Shown here in pieces: positions 53,034 to 61,153 of a DNA stretch of 64,000 bases. Each line of letters starts with the position of its first letter. The stretch's first letter is position 1. The DNA comes from Diaphorobacter nitroreducens. GTDB taxonomy: Bacteria; Pseudomonadota; Gammaproteobacteria; Burkholderiales; Burkholderiaceae_C. The translations under genes and the position numbers were made by a program. The notes under the pieces were generated by a model. That model worked only from the letters and a program-made list of their open reading frames with translations, searched no databases and was not told the origin of the DNA. The stretch is from NCBI GenBank assembly GCA_003755025.1, contig RJVL01000004.1, positions 248,001 through 312,000 of the forward strand, given 5' to 3'.

Positions 53034-53903
53034 TCACAGCGCGGTGCGCAGCCGCCAGATCTCGGGGAACAGCACCACGTCCAGCATCTTGCGCAGGTAG
53101 CTCACGCCGCCGGTGCCGCCGGTGCCGCGCTTGAAGCCAATTACGCGTTCCACCGTGGTCACGTGGCGAAAGCGCCAGAGGCGGAAGGCGTCCTCCAGGT
53201 CGGTGAGCTCCTCGCCCAGCTGGTACAGGTCCCAATACCTTTGTGGATCGCGGTACACGGTCAGCCAGGCCTGTTCCACGGCTTCGCTGGCCTCGTAGGG
53301 CTGGCGCCAGTCGCGCTCGGTATGGCTGGCCGGCACGGGCAGGCCGCGGCGCGCCAGCAGGCGCAGTGCTTCGTCGTAGAGCGAGGGCGCCTCGTAGGCC
53401 GCCTGTACCTGGGCCAGGCGCTCGGGGTGGTGGGCATGGGGCTGCAGCATGGCGCGGTTCTTGTTGCCCATGGCGAACTCGATGCACCGGTATTGGTAGC
53501 TTTGGAAACCGCTGGACTGGCCCAGGTACGGGCGCATGGCGGTGTACTCGGGCGGCGTCATGGTGGCCAGCACATCCCAGGCGTGCACCAGCTGCTCGAG
53601 GATCTTGGACACGCGCGCCAGCATCTTGAAAGCGGGCGGCAACTCGTCACGCGCGATATGGGCGATGGCCGCGTGCAGCTCATGCAGCATGAGCTTCATC
53701 CACAGCTCGCTGGTCTGGTGCTGCACGATGAACAGCATCTCGTCGTGCGCGGGCGACAGGGGCTTTTGCGCGCCCAGCACGCTGTCCAGCTGCAGGTAGT
53801 CGCCATAGCTCATGCTGTGGCTGAAGTCGAGCTGTGCGCCCTCCTGGCGCACGATGGCTTCGGTGGCGCCGGAGGATGCGCTGGGGTGGTGGGGGCAGGT
53901 CAT
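53034..53903 (-). CDS. kynA: Tryptophan 2,3-dioxygenase (KynA)
   Basis: A 289-residue cytosolic haem enzyme that opens the indole ring of tryptophan to N-formylkynurenine. Family motifs are [34 protein letters not shown] (with the substrate-contact His), and the haem-ligand region [22 protein letters not shown]-like ([12 protein letters not shown], then KRGTGGTGG). The ATG at 53903 gives [11 protein letters not shown]; a frame to 53993 runs back into kynU. It is the last gene of kynB-kynU-kynA and lies 2 bp after kynU. Confidence 0.95.
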   Translation of the reverse strand: MTCPHHPSASSGATEAIVRQEGAQLDFSHSMSYGDYLQLDSVLGAQKPLSPAHDEMLFIVQHQTSELWMKLMLHELHAAIAHIARDELPPAFKMLARVSKILEQLVHAWDVLATMTPPEYTAMRPYLGQSSGFQSYQYRCIEFAMGNKNRAMLQPHAHHPERLAQVQAAYEAPSLYDEALRLLARRGLPVPASHTERDWRQPYEASEAVEQAWLTVYRDPQRYWDLYQLGEELTDLEDAFRLWRFRHVTTVERVIGFKRGTGGTGGVSYLRKMLDVVLFPEIWRLRTAL

Positions 53904-53905
53904 GG

Positions 53906-55219
53906 TCAGGTCACGGCGTTGAGGTGGTTGAACTCGGGCTTGCGCCATTCGCCGGATTCCAGCACCTGGCGCAGGTGCTGCACGGCATTCCACACGTCTT
54001 CAAATCCGACATACAGCGGCGTGAAGCCAAAGCGCAGGATGTCCAGGTGCTTGCCGCCGTCGCCCTTGCGGAAGTCGCCGACCACGCCGCGCGCGATCAG
54101 GGCCTGCACGATGGCGTAGGCCCCGCTGCCGACGCCCTGAACGCCCAGGCCCTCGCCGCGTGTCAGACACACCTGCGAGCCGCGCGCCGCATGATCGCGC
54201 GGCGTCGCCAGTTCCAGGCCGTGGCCGGCGCAGTGCTCCTCGACCAGCGCGATGAACAGATCGGTCAGTGCGAGCGACTTGGCGCGCAGCGCCGCCATGC
54301 CGCCCAGAGGCTCGGCGGCGGTAAAGATGTCCAGCCCGCACTGCAGGGCCGACAGGCTCACGATGGGCTGCGTGCCGCAGAGGTAGCGTGCGATACCCGG
54401 TGCGGGCTGGTAGTCGGGCGTGAAGGCGAAGGGTGCGGCATGGCCGAACCAGCCCGACAGCGGCTGCGCAAATGTCGCACCCGGGCGGTCCGCCAGGCGC
54501 GGGTGCACCCACACGAAGGCGGGCGCGCCAGGGCCGCCATTCAGGTACTTGTAGCTGCAGCCCACCGCATAGTCGGCATTCGCGTCCAGCAGGTGCACGG
54601 GCACGGCGCCCGCGCTGTGGCACAGGTCCCAGACGCACAGAATGCCGTGGGCGTGCGCCTGCGCGGTCACGGCGGCCATGTCGTGCATGGCGCCGGTGCG
54701 GTAGTTCACGTGGGTGAGCAGCAGGACGGCGACCTGGGGCGTCAGCTGCGTGGCGATTTCCTCGGGCTCCACCAGCACCAACTCCAGTCCGTACTCCTGG
54801 CACACGGACTGGGCGATGTACAGGTCGGTGGGGAAGTTGCTGCGCTCGCTGACGAGCTGGGTGCGACCGGGATGGTCCGCGCGGGCCACGCGCGCGGCAG
54901 CCGACAGCACCTTGTACAGGTTGACCGAGGTGGTGTCGGTGAACACCACCTGGTCCGGCCCTGCACCGATCCAGGGGGCGAACTGGTTGCCCAGGCGCTG
55001 CGGCAGGCTGACCCAGCCAGCCTTGTTCCACGAGGTGATGAGATCCTGTCCCCATTCCTGCTGCACTACTTGGGCCACGCGCGCCAGCGTGGCGCGGGGC
55101 AGAGCGCCCAGGGAATTGCCGTCCAGGTAGATCACGCCCTCGGGCAGGCTGAAATGGTCGCGCAGGCTGCGCAGCGGGTCCTGCGCATCGCGTGTGCGGC
55201 ACTCTTGCAAGGTAGTCAT
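53906..55219 (-). CDS. kynU: Kynureninase (KynU)
   Basis: A 437-residue PLP enzyme that splits kynurenine to anthranilate and alanine. The PLP lysine is Lys224 in [26 protein letters not shown] near the start, the PLP-Asp in [15 protein letters not shown] and [12 protein letters not shown] are conserved. The ATG at 55219 follows a repeat copy in the kynB-kynU gap. With KynB and KynA it forms the anthranilate branch of tryptophan degradation; no anthranilate-degrading genes are in the window. Confidence 0.95.
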   Translation of the reverse strand: MTTLQECRTRDAQDPLRSLRDHFSLPEGVIYLDGNSLGALPRATLARVAQVVQQEWGQDLITSWNKAGWVSLPQRLGNQFAPWIGAGPDQVVFTDTTSVNLYKVLSAAARVARADHPGRTQLVSERSNFPTDLYIAQSVCQEYGLELVLVEPEEIATQLTPQVAVLLLTHVNYRTGAMHDMAAVTAQAHAHGILCVWDLCHSAGAVPVHLLDANADYAVGCSYKYLNGGPGAPAFVWVHPRLADRPGATFAQPLSGWFGHAAPFAFTPDYQPAPGIARYLCGTQPIVSLSALQCGLDIFTAAEPLGGMAALRAKSLALTDLFIALVEEHCAGHGLELATPRDHAARGSQVCLTRGEGLGVQGVGSGAYAIVQALIARGVVGDFRKGDGGKHLDILRFGFTPLYVGFEDVWNAVQHLRQVLESGEWRKPEFNHLNAVT

Positions 55220-55223
55220 GTGG

Positions 55224-55289
55224 TTTTTGCTATTAATAAAGTAGCTGTTAGCGCTTATTGCACGAGCGTTAGAGGCCAAAACGGCCTAA
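55224..55289 (+). repeat. Dispersed structured repeat, copy 13 (between kynB and kynU)
   Basis: TTTTTGCTATTAATAAAGTA, GCTGTTAGCGCTTATTGCA, CGAGCGTTAGAGGCC, AAAACGGCCT. It is one of the best-kept copies and forms part of the kynBUA mRNA. Confidence 0.8.
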
Positions 55290-55292
55290 TGG

Positions 55293-55955
55293 TCATGCGC
55301 GCGGCGGCAGCGCACGCAGCACGGCGCGCACGGGCGATGCGTCGGCCGTGGTGAGCTTGAGCGGCAGCGCGATGAGTTCGTAGTCGCCCTCGGGCACATC
55401 ATCCAGCACCAGGTTCTCCAGCACGCGCAGGCCACGCCGGCGGATCACCTGGTGGCTGGGCAGCGGCTTGCTGTCGGCGGGGTCGATGCTGGCGGTGTCG
55501 ATGCCCACGAGCACTACGCCGGCGTCGGCCAGGCGCTCGATGGTGTCGGGCGCGTAGGCCGTGAGGCCCGCGTCCCAGCGGTCCACGGGCATGCGGGCGT
55601 AGGTGCGCACCAGCACCCGCGGCGGCAAAGTGCCCGTCATCGCATGGGCAATGTGGGTCCATTCGATGAGCGGCCCGCAGTCCAGCGCATGCACCACGCG
55701 GCAGGGGCCGATGAAGGCTTCCAGCGGCAGGGCGCCGATGGCTGCGCCGTCCGCTGCGTAGTGCAGGGGCGCGTCCGCGTGCGTGCCCACATGGGGCGAG
55801 AGCGTGAGTGCGCTCACGTTCACCGGGCAGCCGGGGCCCAGTGTGGCGCTCCACTGCTGCTGGTAGGGTGTATCGCCCGGGAACACCGGGCTACCCGCAT
55901 GCACGGGGGCAGAGATGTCCCACAGCGCGGGCGATGGCGTGGAGGTGGCGGTCAT
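55293..55955 (-). CDS. kynB: Kynurenine formamidase (KynB)
   Basis: A 220-residue metal-dependent amidase that removes formate from N-formylkynurenine. The metal-binding motif is SPHVGTHADAPLHY, preceded by the substrate loop PVFPGDTPYQQQ; GIDTASIDPADSKPLPSH supplies further pocket residues. The ATG at 55955 gives the family N-terminus (LWDISAPV); 55964 and a longer frame are alternatives. It is first in the operon, divergent to the Lrp-type regulator. Confidence 0.92.
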   Translation of the reverse strand: MTATSTPSPALWDISAPVHAGSPVFPGDTPYQQQWSATLGPGCPVNVSALTLSPHVGTHADAPLHYAADGAAIGALPLEAFIGPCRVVHALDCGPLIEWTHIAHAMTGTLPPRVLVRTYARMPVDRWDAGLTAYAPDTIERLADAGVVLVGIDTASIDPADSKPLPSHQVIRRRGLRVLENLVLDDVPEGDYELIALPLKLTTADASPVRAVLRALPPRA

Positions 55956-56018
55956 GCCGCGCATGCTATGCGCGGCGGAGGGGTGGGTAAACGGTTTATC
56001 CCTGATGGGTGACTCATT

Positions 56019-56029
56019 TGGATAATCCA
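56019..56029. promoter_or_regulatory. Candidate KynR site: TGGATAATCCA
   Basis: A symmetric 11-bp palindrome in the 103-bp divergent gap, 30 bp before the regulator's ATG. Lrp-type regulators often bind AT-centred palindromes of this kind. Confidence 0.4.
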
Positions 56030-56058
56030 TTCTCGCAGAGACATTTTTGGGTTAAATC

Positions 56059-56526
56059 ATGCAAGCCGAGATCGACCGTACCGACCGCCAGCTGCTGCGC
56101 GCGCTGCAGGACAACGCCCGCCTGACCTCCGGCGAACTGGCCGAAATGGCGCACCTGTCGCAGTCGCCCTGCTGGCGGCGCGTGAAGCGGCTGGAGGACG
56201 CCGGGGTAGTGCGCGGCTACCACGCGCAGCTGGACCGGCGTGCGGTGGGGCTGGGTGTGATGGCTTTCGTGATGGTGGGCATCGACCACCAGACGGAGGC
56301 GCTGTCCGTGGCGTTCGAGGAGGCGGTGTGCGCCATTCCCGAGGTGGTGCTGTTCCACGGCATCTCGGGCCCCGCGGACTTCCTGCTGGTGATCGTGACG
56401 ACCGACCTGGACGCGTATTCCGAGCTGCTGCAGCGGCGCCTGCACCGCCTGCCCGGCGTGCGCCAGGTACAGACCTATTTTTCGCTGCAGGAATTCAAGG
56501 GGCGCATCGGCGGGTTGCCCGTGTGA
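56059..56526 (+). CDS. kynR: Lrp/AsnC-family regulator of kynBUA (KynR-like)
   Basis: A 155-residue regulator with an N-terminal helix-turn-helix (DRQLLRALQDNARLTSGELAE) and a C-terminal RAM ligand domain (HGISGPADFLLVIVTTDL). The family member KynR in Pseudomonas activates kynBU with kynurenine; position next to kynB and the same order support that role here. The HTH motif LSQSPCWRRVKRLEDAGVV is the standard Lrp form. Confidence 0.88.
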   Translation: MQAEIDRTDRQLLRALQDNARLTSGELAEMAHLSQSPCWRRVKRLEDAGVVRGYHAQLDRRAVGLGVMAFVMVGIDHQTEALSVAFEEAVCAIPEVVLFHGISGPADFLLVIVTTDLDAYSELLQRRLHRLPGVRQVQTYFSLQEFKGRIGGLPV

Positions 56527-56544
56527 AAGCGGGTCCTGCGGCGT

Positions 56545-56895
56545 TCAGAGCACCAGCCCGTCCAGTGCCGGCAGATGGTGGCGCTGGCGGGCGCGGTTGC
56601 AGGCAGCGCTGCCGGCTTCGAATTCGCGGCAGGGCGAGGGCCGCCACTCGTAGATGCCGCAGGCCGCGCGCAGGCCCACCTGGCCCGTGAGGGCCGAGCA
56701 GCGCGGCTGCGCATGGTCCGTGCCCCGCATGCGTGCAGTGTGGTCCGTGACCGGCACCACCAGCCCATCGGGAACGCAGCCGCCCAGCTCCTCCGTCTCG
56801 TGCACCGAGAAGTCCACGCGAAAGCTGGCGCAGCAGGCGCCACAGGTCAGGCAGGGGTGAAGAGTGGTCATGGCGTGCGTCGCAGGGGTTGTCAT
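56545..56895 (-). CDS. YkgJ-family cysteine-cluster protein, first copy
   Basis: A 116-residue protein with the Cys pattern CLTCGACC, then RCSAL, then CGIYEWRPSPCREF and a final Cys, which likely hold an iron-sulfur or zinc centre. No activity is known for the family. It is divergent to feoA, and a Fur-like site lies between, so it may be iron-regulated. The ATG at 56895 is used; 56871 is equally possible. It is paralogous to 59532-59882 on the other side of feoAB. Confidence 0.82.
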   Translation of the reverse strand: MTTPATHAMTTLHPCLTCGACCASFRVDFSVHETEELGGCVPDGLVVPVTDHTARMRGTDHAQPRCSALTGQVGLRAACGIYEWRPSPCREFEAGSAACNRARQRHHLPALDGLVL

Positions 56896-56949
56896 TGTGA
56901 CGCGCCACAGGTCCTGATGTGCATCAATCCAGCAGCGTGCAGTTCCATT

Positions 56950-56974
56950 AGAATGAGAATTACTTTTATTCATT
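56950..56974. promoter_or_regulatory. Fur box upstream of feoA and the YkgJ gene
   Basis: GAATGAGAATTACTTTTATTCATT matches the pattern of two overlapping GATAAT-type units. Its AT content stands out in this GC-rich region. It ends 15 bp before the feoA ATG and could cover promoters on both sides. Confidence 0.65.
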
Positions 56975-56988
56975 GACTGCAATACAAC

Positions 56989-57282
56989 ATGCTTCACACG
57001 GGGAATGACGCCGCGCAGCCGCGGGGGCTGGATACCTTGCCGCATGGCGTGCCGGCCACGGTTGCCGGGCTGCTGCCGGCGCAGGATGGCCGGTCGCAGG
57101 CCATGGTGCTGCGCCTGATGGAGATTGGTTTCCTGCCCGGCGAGCCGGTGCGCGTGATTGCCCGGGGCTTTCCCGCGGCCGACCCCCTGGCCGTTCGCGT
57201 GGGCCAGGCCACTTTTGCCCTGCGCCGCCATGAGGCGGCCCTGGTGCAGGTGCGCGTGGATGCGCTGGAGGCCGCGGCATGA
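56989..57282 (+). CDS. feoA: Ferrous iron transport protein FeoA
   Basis: A 97-residue SH3-like cytoplasmic protein that acts with FeoB. The core is RLMEIGFLPGEPVRVIARGF, then DPLAVRVGQATFALRRHEA, as in FeoA. A 20-residue N-terminal extension precedes the core. It overlaps feoB by 4 bp (ATGA). Confidence 0.9.
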   Translation: MLHTGNDAAQPRGLDTLPHGVPATVAGLLPAQDGRSQAMVLRLMEIGFLPGEPVRVIARGFPAADPLAVRVGQATFALRRHEAALVQVRVDALEAAA

Positions 57283-59180
57283 GCACGGCGGCATCTCCCC
57301 TGCACATCGCGCTGCTGGGCAACCCCAACTGCGGCAAGACGGCGCTGTTCAATGTGCTGACCGGCGCACGCCAGAAGGTGGCGAACTACGCGGGCGTCAC
57401 GGTGGAGCGCAAGGAAGGCCTGTTCACCACCGCCAGCGGCCGGCGCGTGCGCGTGCTGGACCTGCCCGGCGCCTATAGCCTGCACGCGCAGAGCCTGGAC
57501 GAGGCCGTCACCCGCGATGTGGTCACCGGCCGCCGCCCAGGAGAGGCCATGCCCGAGCTGCTGGTCTGCGTGACCGATGCCACGCACCTGCGCCTGAACC
57601 TGCGCCTGGTGTTGGAGGCGCGCGACCTGGGCCTGCCCATGGTGCTGGTGCTGAACATGAGTGATATGGCGCAGCAGCAGGGCATCCAGATCGACCGCGA
57701 AGTCCTGGCGCGCGAACTGGGCCTGCCCGTGGTGACCACCGTGGGCGTGCGCGCCGACGGGGCGCGCGAGCTGCTGCAGTGGCTGGACACGGCCACCCCG
57801 CAGGCCGCCCGCGGCGCCGCCGTGGGCACGCAGGCGCCACCGCCCGTCAATGCGCTGGAGGAAGACCGCCCGCAGCGCGTGCAGCAATTGCACCAGGAAG
57901 TGCGCCGCATCATGGGGCTGGCCGTGCGCGAGCCCGCGCTGCGCCTGCAGCGCGACGACCGCATCGACGCCGTGGTGCTGCACCCGCTGTGGGGCATGCT
58001 GCTGCTGGCGGTGACGCTGTTCCTGATGTTCCAGGCCGTGTTCAGTTGGGCAGAGGTGCCCATGGGCTGGATCGAAGGCGCCACGGCCGCCGTGGCCGAA
58101 TGGCTGAACGCCCACATGGCCGAGGGGCCGCTGCGCAGCCTGCTGGCCGACGGCGTGATCGCCGGCGCAGGCGGGGTGCTGGTGTTCCTGCCGCAGATCC
58201 TGATCCTGTTCTTCTTCATCCTGGCGCTGGAGGAATCCGGCTACCTGCCGCGCGCGGCCTTCCTGCTGGACCGCGTGATGGGCACCGTCGGCCTGTCGGG
58301 ACGCTCGTTCATCCCGCTGCTGTCCAGCTTCGCCTGCGCGGTGCCGGGCATCATGGCCACGCGCTCCATTCCGGACTGGCGCGACCGGCTCGTCACCATC
58401 CTCATCGCGCCGCTGATGACCTGTTCGGCCCGCCTGCCGGTGTACGCGCTGCTCATCGCGGCCTTCATCCCCGATCGCACGGTGGCGGGGCTGTTCAACC
58501 TGCAGGGGCTGGTGCTGTTCGCGCTGTACCTGGGCGGAATCGTGAGCGCCATGGCCGTGGCGGCCGTTGCGCGGCTGGCGCGGCGCGGCGACGGCGCCAC
58601 GCCGCTGCTGATGGAGCTGCCCGCCTACCGCTGGCCCAGCGTGCGCAACCTGGCGCTGGGGCTGTGGGAGCGCGCGGGCATCTTCCTGCGCCGCGTGGGC
58701 GGCATCATCCTGCTGGTCACCATCCTGCTGTGGTTCCTGTCGTCGTACCCCGCGCCGCCGGCGGACGCCACGGGGCCGGCCATCGAATACAGCTTCGCCG
58801 GGCGCATCGGCGCCGCGCTGGAGGTGATCTTTGCGCCCATCGGCTTCAATTGGCAGATCAGCATCGCCCTGGTGCCCGGCATGGCCGCGCGCGAGGTGGC
58901 GGTGAGCGCCCTGGGCACGGTGTACGCGATTGCCGCTTCGGCCGACGACACGGCCGCGCAGCTCGCGCCCATGCTGGCGGCGCAATGGTCGCTGGCCACG
59001 GCGCTGTCGCTGCTGGTGTGGTTCATCTTCGCGCCGCAGTGCGTCTCCACCATCGCCGCCGTGCGCCGCGAGACCAACGGCTGGCGCTGGCCGCTTGTCA
59101 TGACGGGCTATCTCTTCGCACTGGCCTATGCGGCCAGCTTCATCACCTACCGCGTGGCCCTGGCGCTGGGCGGTGGTTGA
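57279..59180 (+). CDS. feoB: Ferrous iron transporter FeoB
   Basis: A 633-residue inner-membrane Fe(II) transporter with a cytosolic GTPase domain. G-motifs are GNPNCGKTALFN (G1), DLPGAYSLHAQS (G3) and NMSD (G4). The membrane part has the two Gate motifs with Cys: LLSSFACAVPGIMATRSI and a second around REVAVSALGTVYAI. The C-terminal domain is short, placing it among the shorter FeoB proteins. ATG coupling to feoA; a small Cys-rich protein follows. Confidence 0.94.
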   Translation: MSTAASPLHIALLGNPNCGKTALFNVLTGARQKVANYAGVTVERKEGLFTTASGRRVRVLDLPGAYSLHAQSLDEAVTRDVVTGRRPGEAMPELLVCVTDATHLRLNLRLVLEARDLGLPMVLVLNMSDMAQQQGIQIDREVLARELGLPVVTTVGVRADGARELLQWLDTATPQAARGAAVGTQAPPPVNALEEDRPQRVQQLHQEVRRIMGLAVREPALRLQRDDRIDAVVLHPLWGMLLLAVTLFLMFQAVFSWAEVPMGWIEGATAAVAEWLNAHMAEGPLRSLLADGVIAGAGGVLVFLPQILILFFFILALEESGYLPRAAFLLDRVMGTVGLSGRSFIPLLSSFACAVPGIMATRSIPDWRDRLVTILIAPLMTCSARLPVYALLIAAFIPDRTVAGLFNLQGLVLFALYLGGIVSAMAVAAVARLARRGDGATPLLMELPAYRWPSVRNLALGLWERAGIFLRRVGGIILLVTILLWFLSSYPAPPADATGPAIEYSFAGRIGAALEVIFAPIGFNWQISIALVPGMAAREVAVSALGTVYAIAASADDTAAQLAPMLAAQWSLATALSLLVWFIFAPQCVSTIAAVRRETNGWRWPLVMTGYLFALAYAASFITYRVALALGGG

Positions 59181-59203
59181 AACCGTCACCAAGGAGCAGA
59201 ACC

Positions 59204-59401
59204 ATGTGGCAAGACATTCTCACCGCCGTGATCGTGGCCGTGGCCGCCCTGGCGCTGCTGTGGCGCTGGCTGCCGCAGCGCTGGCGCGCCCGCGCCGCGC
59301 GCGTGCACCCGGCACTGGCGCCCATGGCCAAGACCGGCAGCAGTTGCGGGGGCTGCAATGCCTGCGCAGGAGACCGCTGCGCGCCGGCACGCAAGCCCTG
59401 A
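59204..59401 (+). CDS. Small FeoB-associated Cys-rich membrane protein
   Basis: A 65-residue protein of one N-terminal membrane helix (IVAVAALALLWRWL) and a short tail ending with CGGCNACAGDRC. It follows feoB by 23 bp and has an AAGGAG before the ATG. The size, helix and four-Cys tail match the FeoB-associated Cys-rich (FeoC-replacing) family. The Cys cluster could bind iron or sense redox state. The helix and C-x-x-C tail are the only readable features. Confidence 0.75.
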   Translation: MWQDILTAVIVAVAALALLWRWLPQRWRARAARVHPALAPMAKTGSSCGGCNACAGDRCAPARKP

Positions 59402-59435
59402 AGCCGGGATAGCCCGGTCGCGGGCCTAAAAGCAT

Positions 59436-59511
59436 AGCTGCCGGCGCCTGCCAGGCAAAGGTTTCAGTATCAAAACTATCTGAAATCATTGCCTGGCAAG
59501 CGCCAGCAGCT
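59436..59511. repeat. Face-to-face pair of dispersed repeats (copy 14), 32-bp-arm hairpin
   Basis: Left arm 59436-59467 and right arm 59480-59511 are inverted copies with 28 of 32 positions matching, separated by a 12-base AT-rich loop. Each arm begins with AGCTGC, GGCGC and TGCCAGGCAA. It lies between convergent feo and YkgJ genes. Confidence 0.9.
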
Positions 59512-59531
59512 CTTCTTTTTGAAGAACCACT

Positions 59532-59882
59532 TCAAGCGGCCTGCGGCCACTCCTGCGTGTCGCCCTCCGTCAACGGCGGCAGGCCCAGCTTGGCGCGCGT
59601 GTCGTGGCAACCGTAGGAGGCGAACGGAAAGTCGCGGCACGGCTGGGGACGCTGGTCGTAGATGCCGCAGCCGATGCAGCCGTTGCCCAGGTCGGCCAGT
59701 GCCACGCAGCGCACGGGGTGGCGCTCGGTGCCGTTCATGCGGTAGCGGTTGCCTCCGGCCTCATGGGCCAGGGCGTCGGGCACGCGCCCGCCCATGGACT
59801 GCAGTTCATAGACGGAGAACTCCACGCGGTAGTTCTGGCAGCATGCACCGCAGTGCAGGCAGGGGTGGACGGGGACGGACAT
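59532..59882 (-). CDS. YkgJ-family cysteine-cluster protein, second copy
   Basis: A 116-residue paralogue of the protein at 56545-56895, with CLHCGACC, RCVAL, GCIGCGIYDQRPQPCRDF and a terminal CHDTRAKLGLPPL. The pattern of Cys is the same with one added pair (GNGCIGCG). The ATG at 59882 gives MSVPVHPC. Both copies flank the feo cluster on the same strand. Confidence 0.82.
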   Translation of the reverse strand: MSVPVHPCLHCGACCQNYRVEFSVYELQSMGGRVPDALAHEAGGNRYRMNGTERHPVRCVALADLGNGCIGCGIYDQRPQPCRDFPFASYGCHDTRAKLGLPPLTEGDTQEWPQAA

Positions 59883-60025
59883 GCAGGTTCCTCGGGTTCT
59901 GGTGCATCGGCAACGGGCCCCATCCCAGGTGCGACGCGCAGCCGGCACCGGGGATCGCGGGCGATCAGGGGGAGCGATGGGAGGGCGGGCATGCGCTGGG
60001 GCGCCTGCCGCGCAGAACCGGGCCG

Positions 60026-60199
60026 CTAGGTGTGGCCCTGGAGGAACTTCAGGTAGAAGGTATGAATGCGCACCTGCAGCGCATGCACGCGTGCCGCCAT
60101 GCGCCGGGCGGCCGCGTACAGTTCAGGCGCCAGCGGGCGCTGGCTGGCGGGGCAGGGTGGATGGCCCGGGCGCGTGGGGTGGAGTTGCGCGGGGGCCAT
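60026..60199 (-). CDS. Possible small protein downstream of argF
   Basis: A 57-codon frame, MAPAQLHPTRPGHPPCP onward, ending RIHTFYLKFLQGHT, on the argF strand and 20 bp after it. The C-terminal half looks helical and amphipathic. There is no clear ribosome-binding site and I do not recognise it; it could be a chance frame. Confidence 0.3.
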   Translation of the reverse strand: MAPAQLHPTRPGHPPCPASQRPLAPELYAAARRMAARVHALQVRIHTFYLKFLQGHT

Positions 60200-60219
60200 G
60201 GGTGGGATGCGGGATGGGT

Positions 60220-61137
60220 TTAGACGCGACCGAGCAGCAGGTACTCCATGAGTGCCTTCTGCACGTGCATCCTGTTTTCCGCCTCGTCCCAGACGACGGA
60301 CTGGGGGCCGTCGATCACGTCGGCCATCACTTCCTCGCCGCGGTGCGCGGGCAGGCAGTGCATGAACAGCGCGTCGGGCTTGGCCACGGCCATCATCTCG
60401 GCGTCCACGCACCAGTCGGCGAAGGCCTTGCGGCGCGCTTCGTTCTCGGCCTCGTAGCCCATGCTGGTCCACACGTCGGTGGTCACCAGATCGGCGCCGC
60501 GGCAGGCATCCATGGGATCGGCAAAGACCTTGTAGCAGCCCGCGCGGTGGGGCTTGCCGCCGAAGGCGAGCTTCTCGTCCACCTCGTAGCCGCCGGGGGT
60601 GCTCACGTGCACGGTGAAGCCCAGCAGATCGGCCGCCTGCAGCCAGGTGTTGGCCATGTTGTTGCCGTCGCCCACCCAGGCGACGACCTTGCCCGCGATC
60701 GAGCCGCGGTGCTCGATGTAGGTGAACAGGTCCGCCATGATCTGGCAAGGATGGAACTCGTTGGTCAGGCCGTTGATGACGGGCACGCGCGAGTATTCGG
60801 CGAAGCGCTCGATCTTGTCGTGGCCGAAGGTGCGGATCATCACCAGGTCGGTCATGCGGCTGATCACGCGCGCGCTGTCCTCGATGGGCTCGGCGCGACC
60901 CAACTGACTGTCGCCCGTGGTCAGGTGCACCACGCTGCCGCCCAGCTGGTACATGCCGGCCTCGAAGCTCACACGCGTGCGGGTGCTGGCCTTCTCGAAA
61001 ATCATGGCCAGGGTGCGGTCGGCTAGCGGGTGGTACTTCTCGTAGCTCTTGAACTTGCCCTTGATGATGGCGGCGCGCGAGAACAGGTAGTTGTATTCGT
61101 CGGCGGTGAAGTCGGTGAATTGCAGGTAGTGCTTCAT
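60220..61137 (-). CDS. argF: Ornithine carbamoyltransferase (ArgF)
   Basis: A 305-residue cytosolic enzyme of arginine synthesis that joins carbamoyl phosphate and ornithine to citrulline. The carbamoyl-phosphate motif is ASTRTRVSFEAG, the HPCQ motif appears as HPCQIMADLFT, and the ornithine site as HCLPAHRGEEV. DGNNMAN is also present. It starts 16 bp after argD on the same strand. Confidence 0.95.
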   Translation of the reverse strand: MKHYLQFTDFTADEYNYLFSRAAIIKGKFKSYEKYHPLADRTLAMIFEKASTRTRVSFEAGMYQLGGSVVHLTTGDSQLGRAEPIEDSARVISRMTDLVMIRTFGHDKIERFAEYSRVPVINGLTNEFHPCQIMADLFTYIEHRGSIAGKVVAWVGDGNNMANTWLQAADLLGFTVHVSTPGGYEVDEKLAFGGKPHRAGCYKVFADPMDACRGADLVTTDVWTSMGYEAENEARRKAFADWCVDAEMMAVAKPDALFMHCLPAHRGEEVMADVIDGPQSVVWDEAENRMHVQKALMEYLLLGRV

Positions 61138-61153
61138 ACGCGGTCGATCTTCT

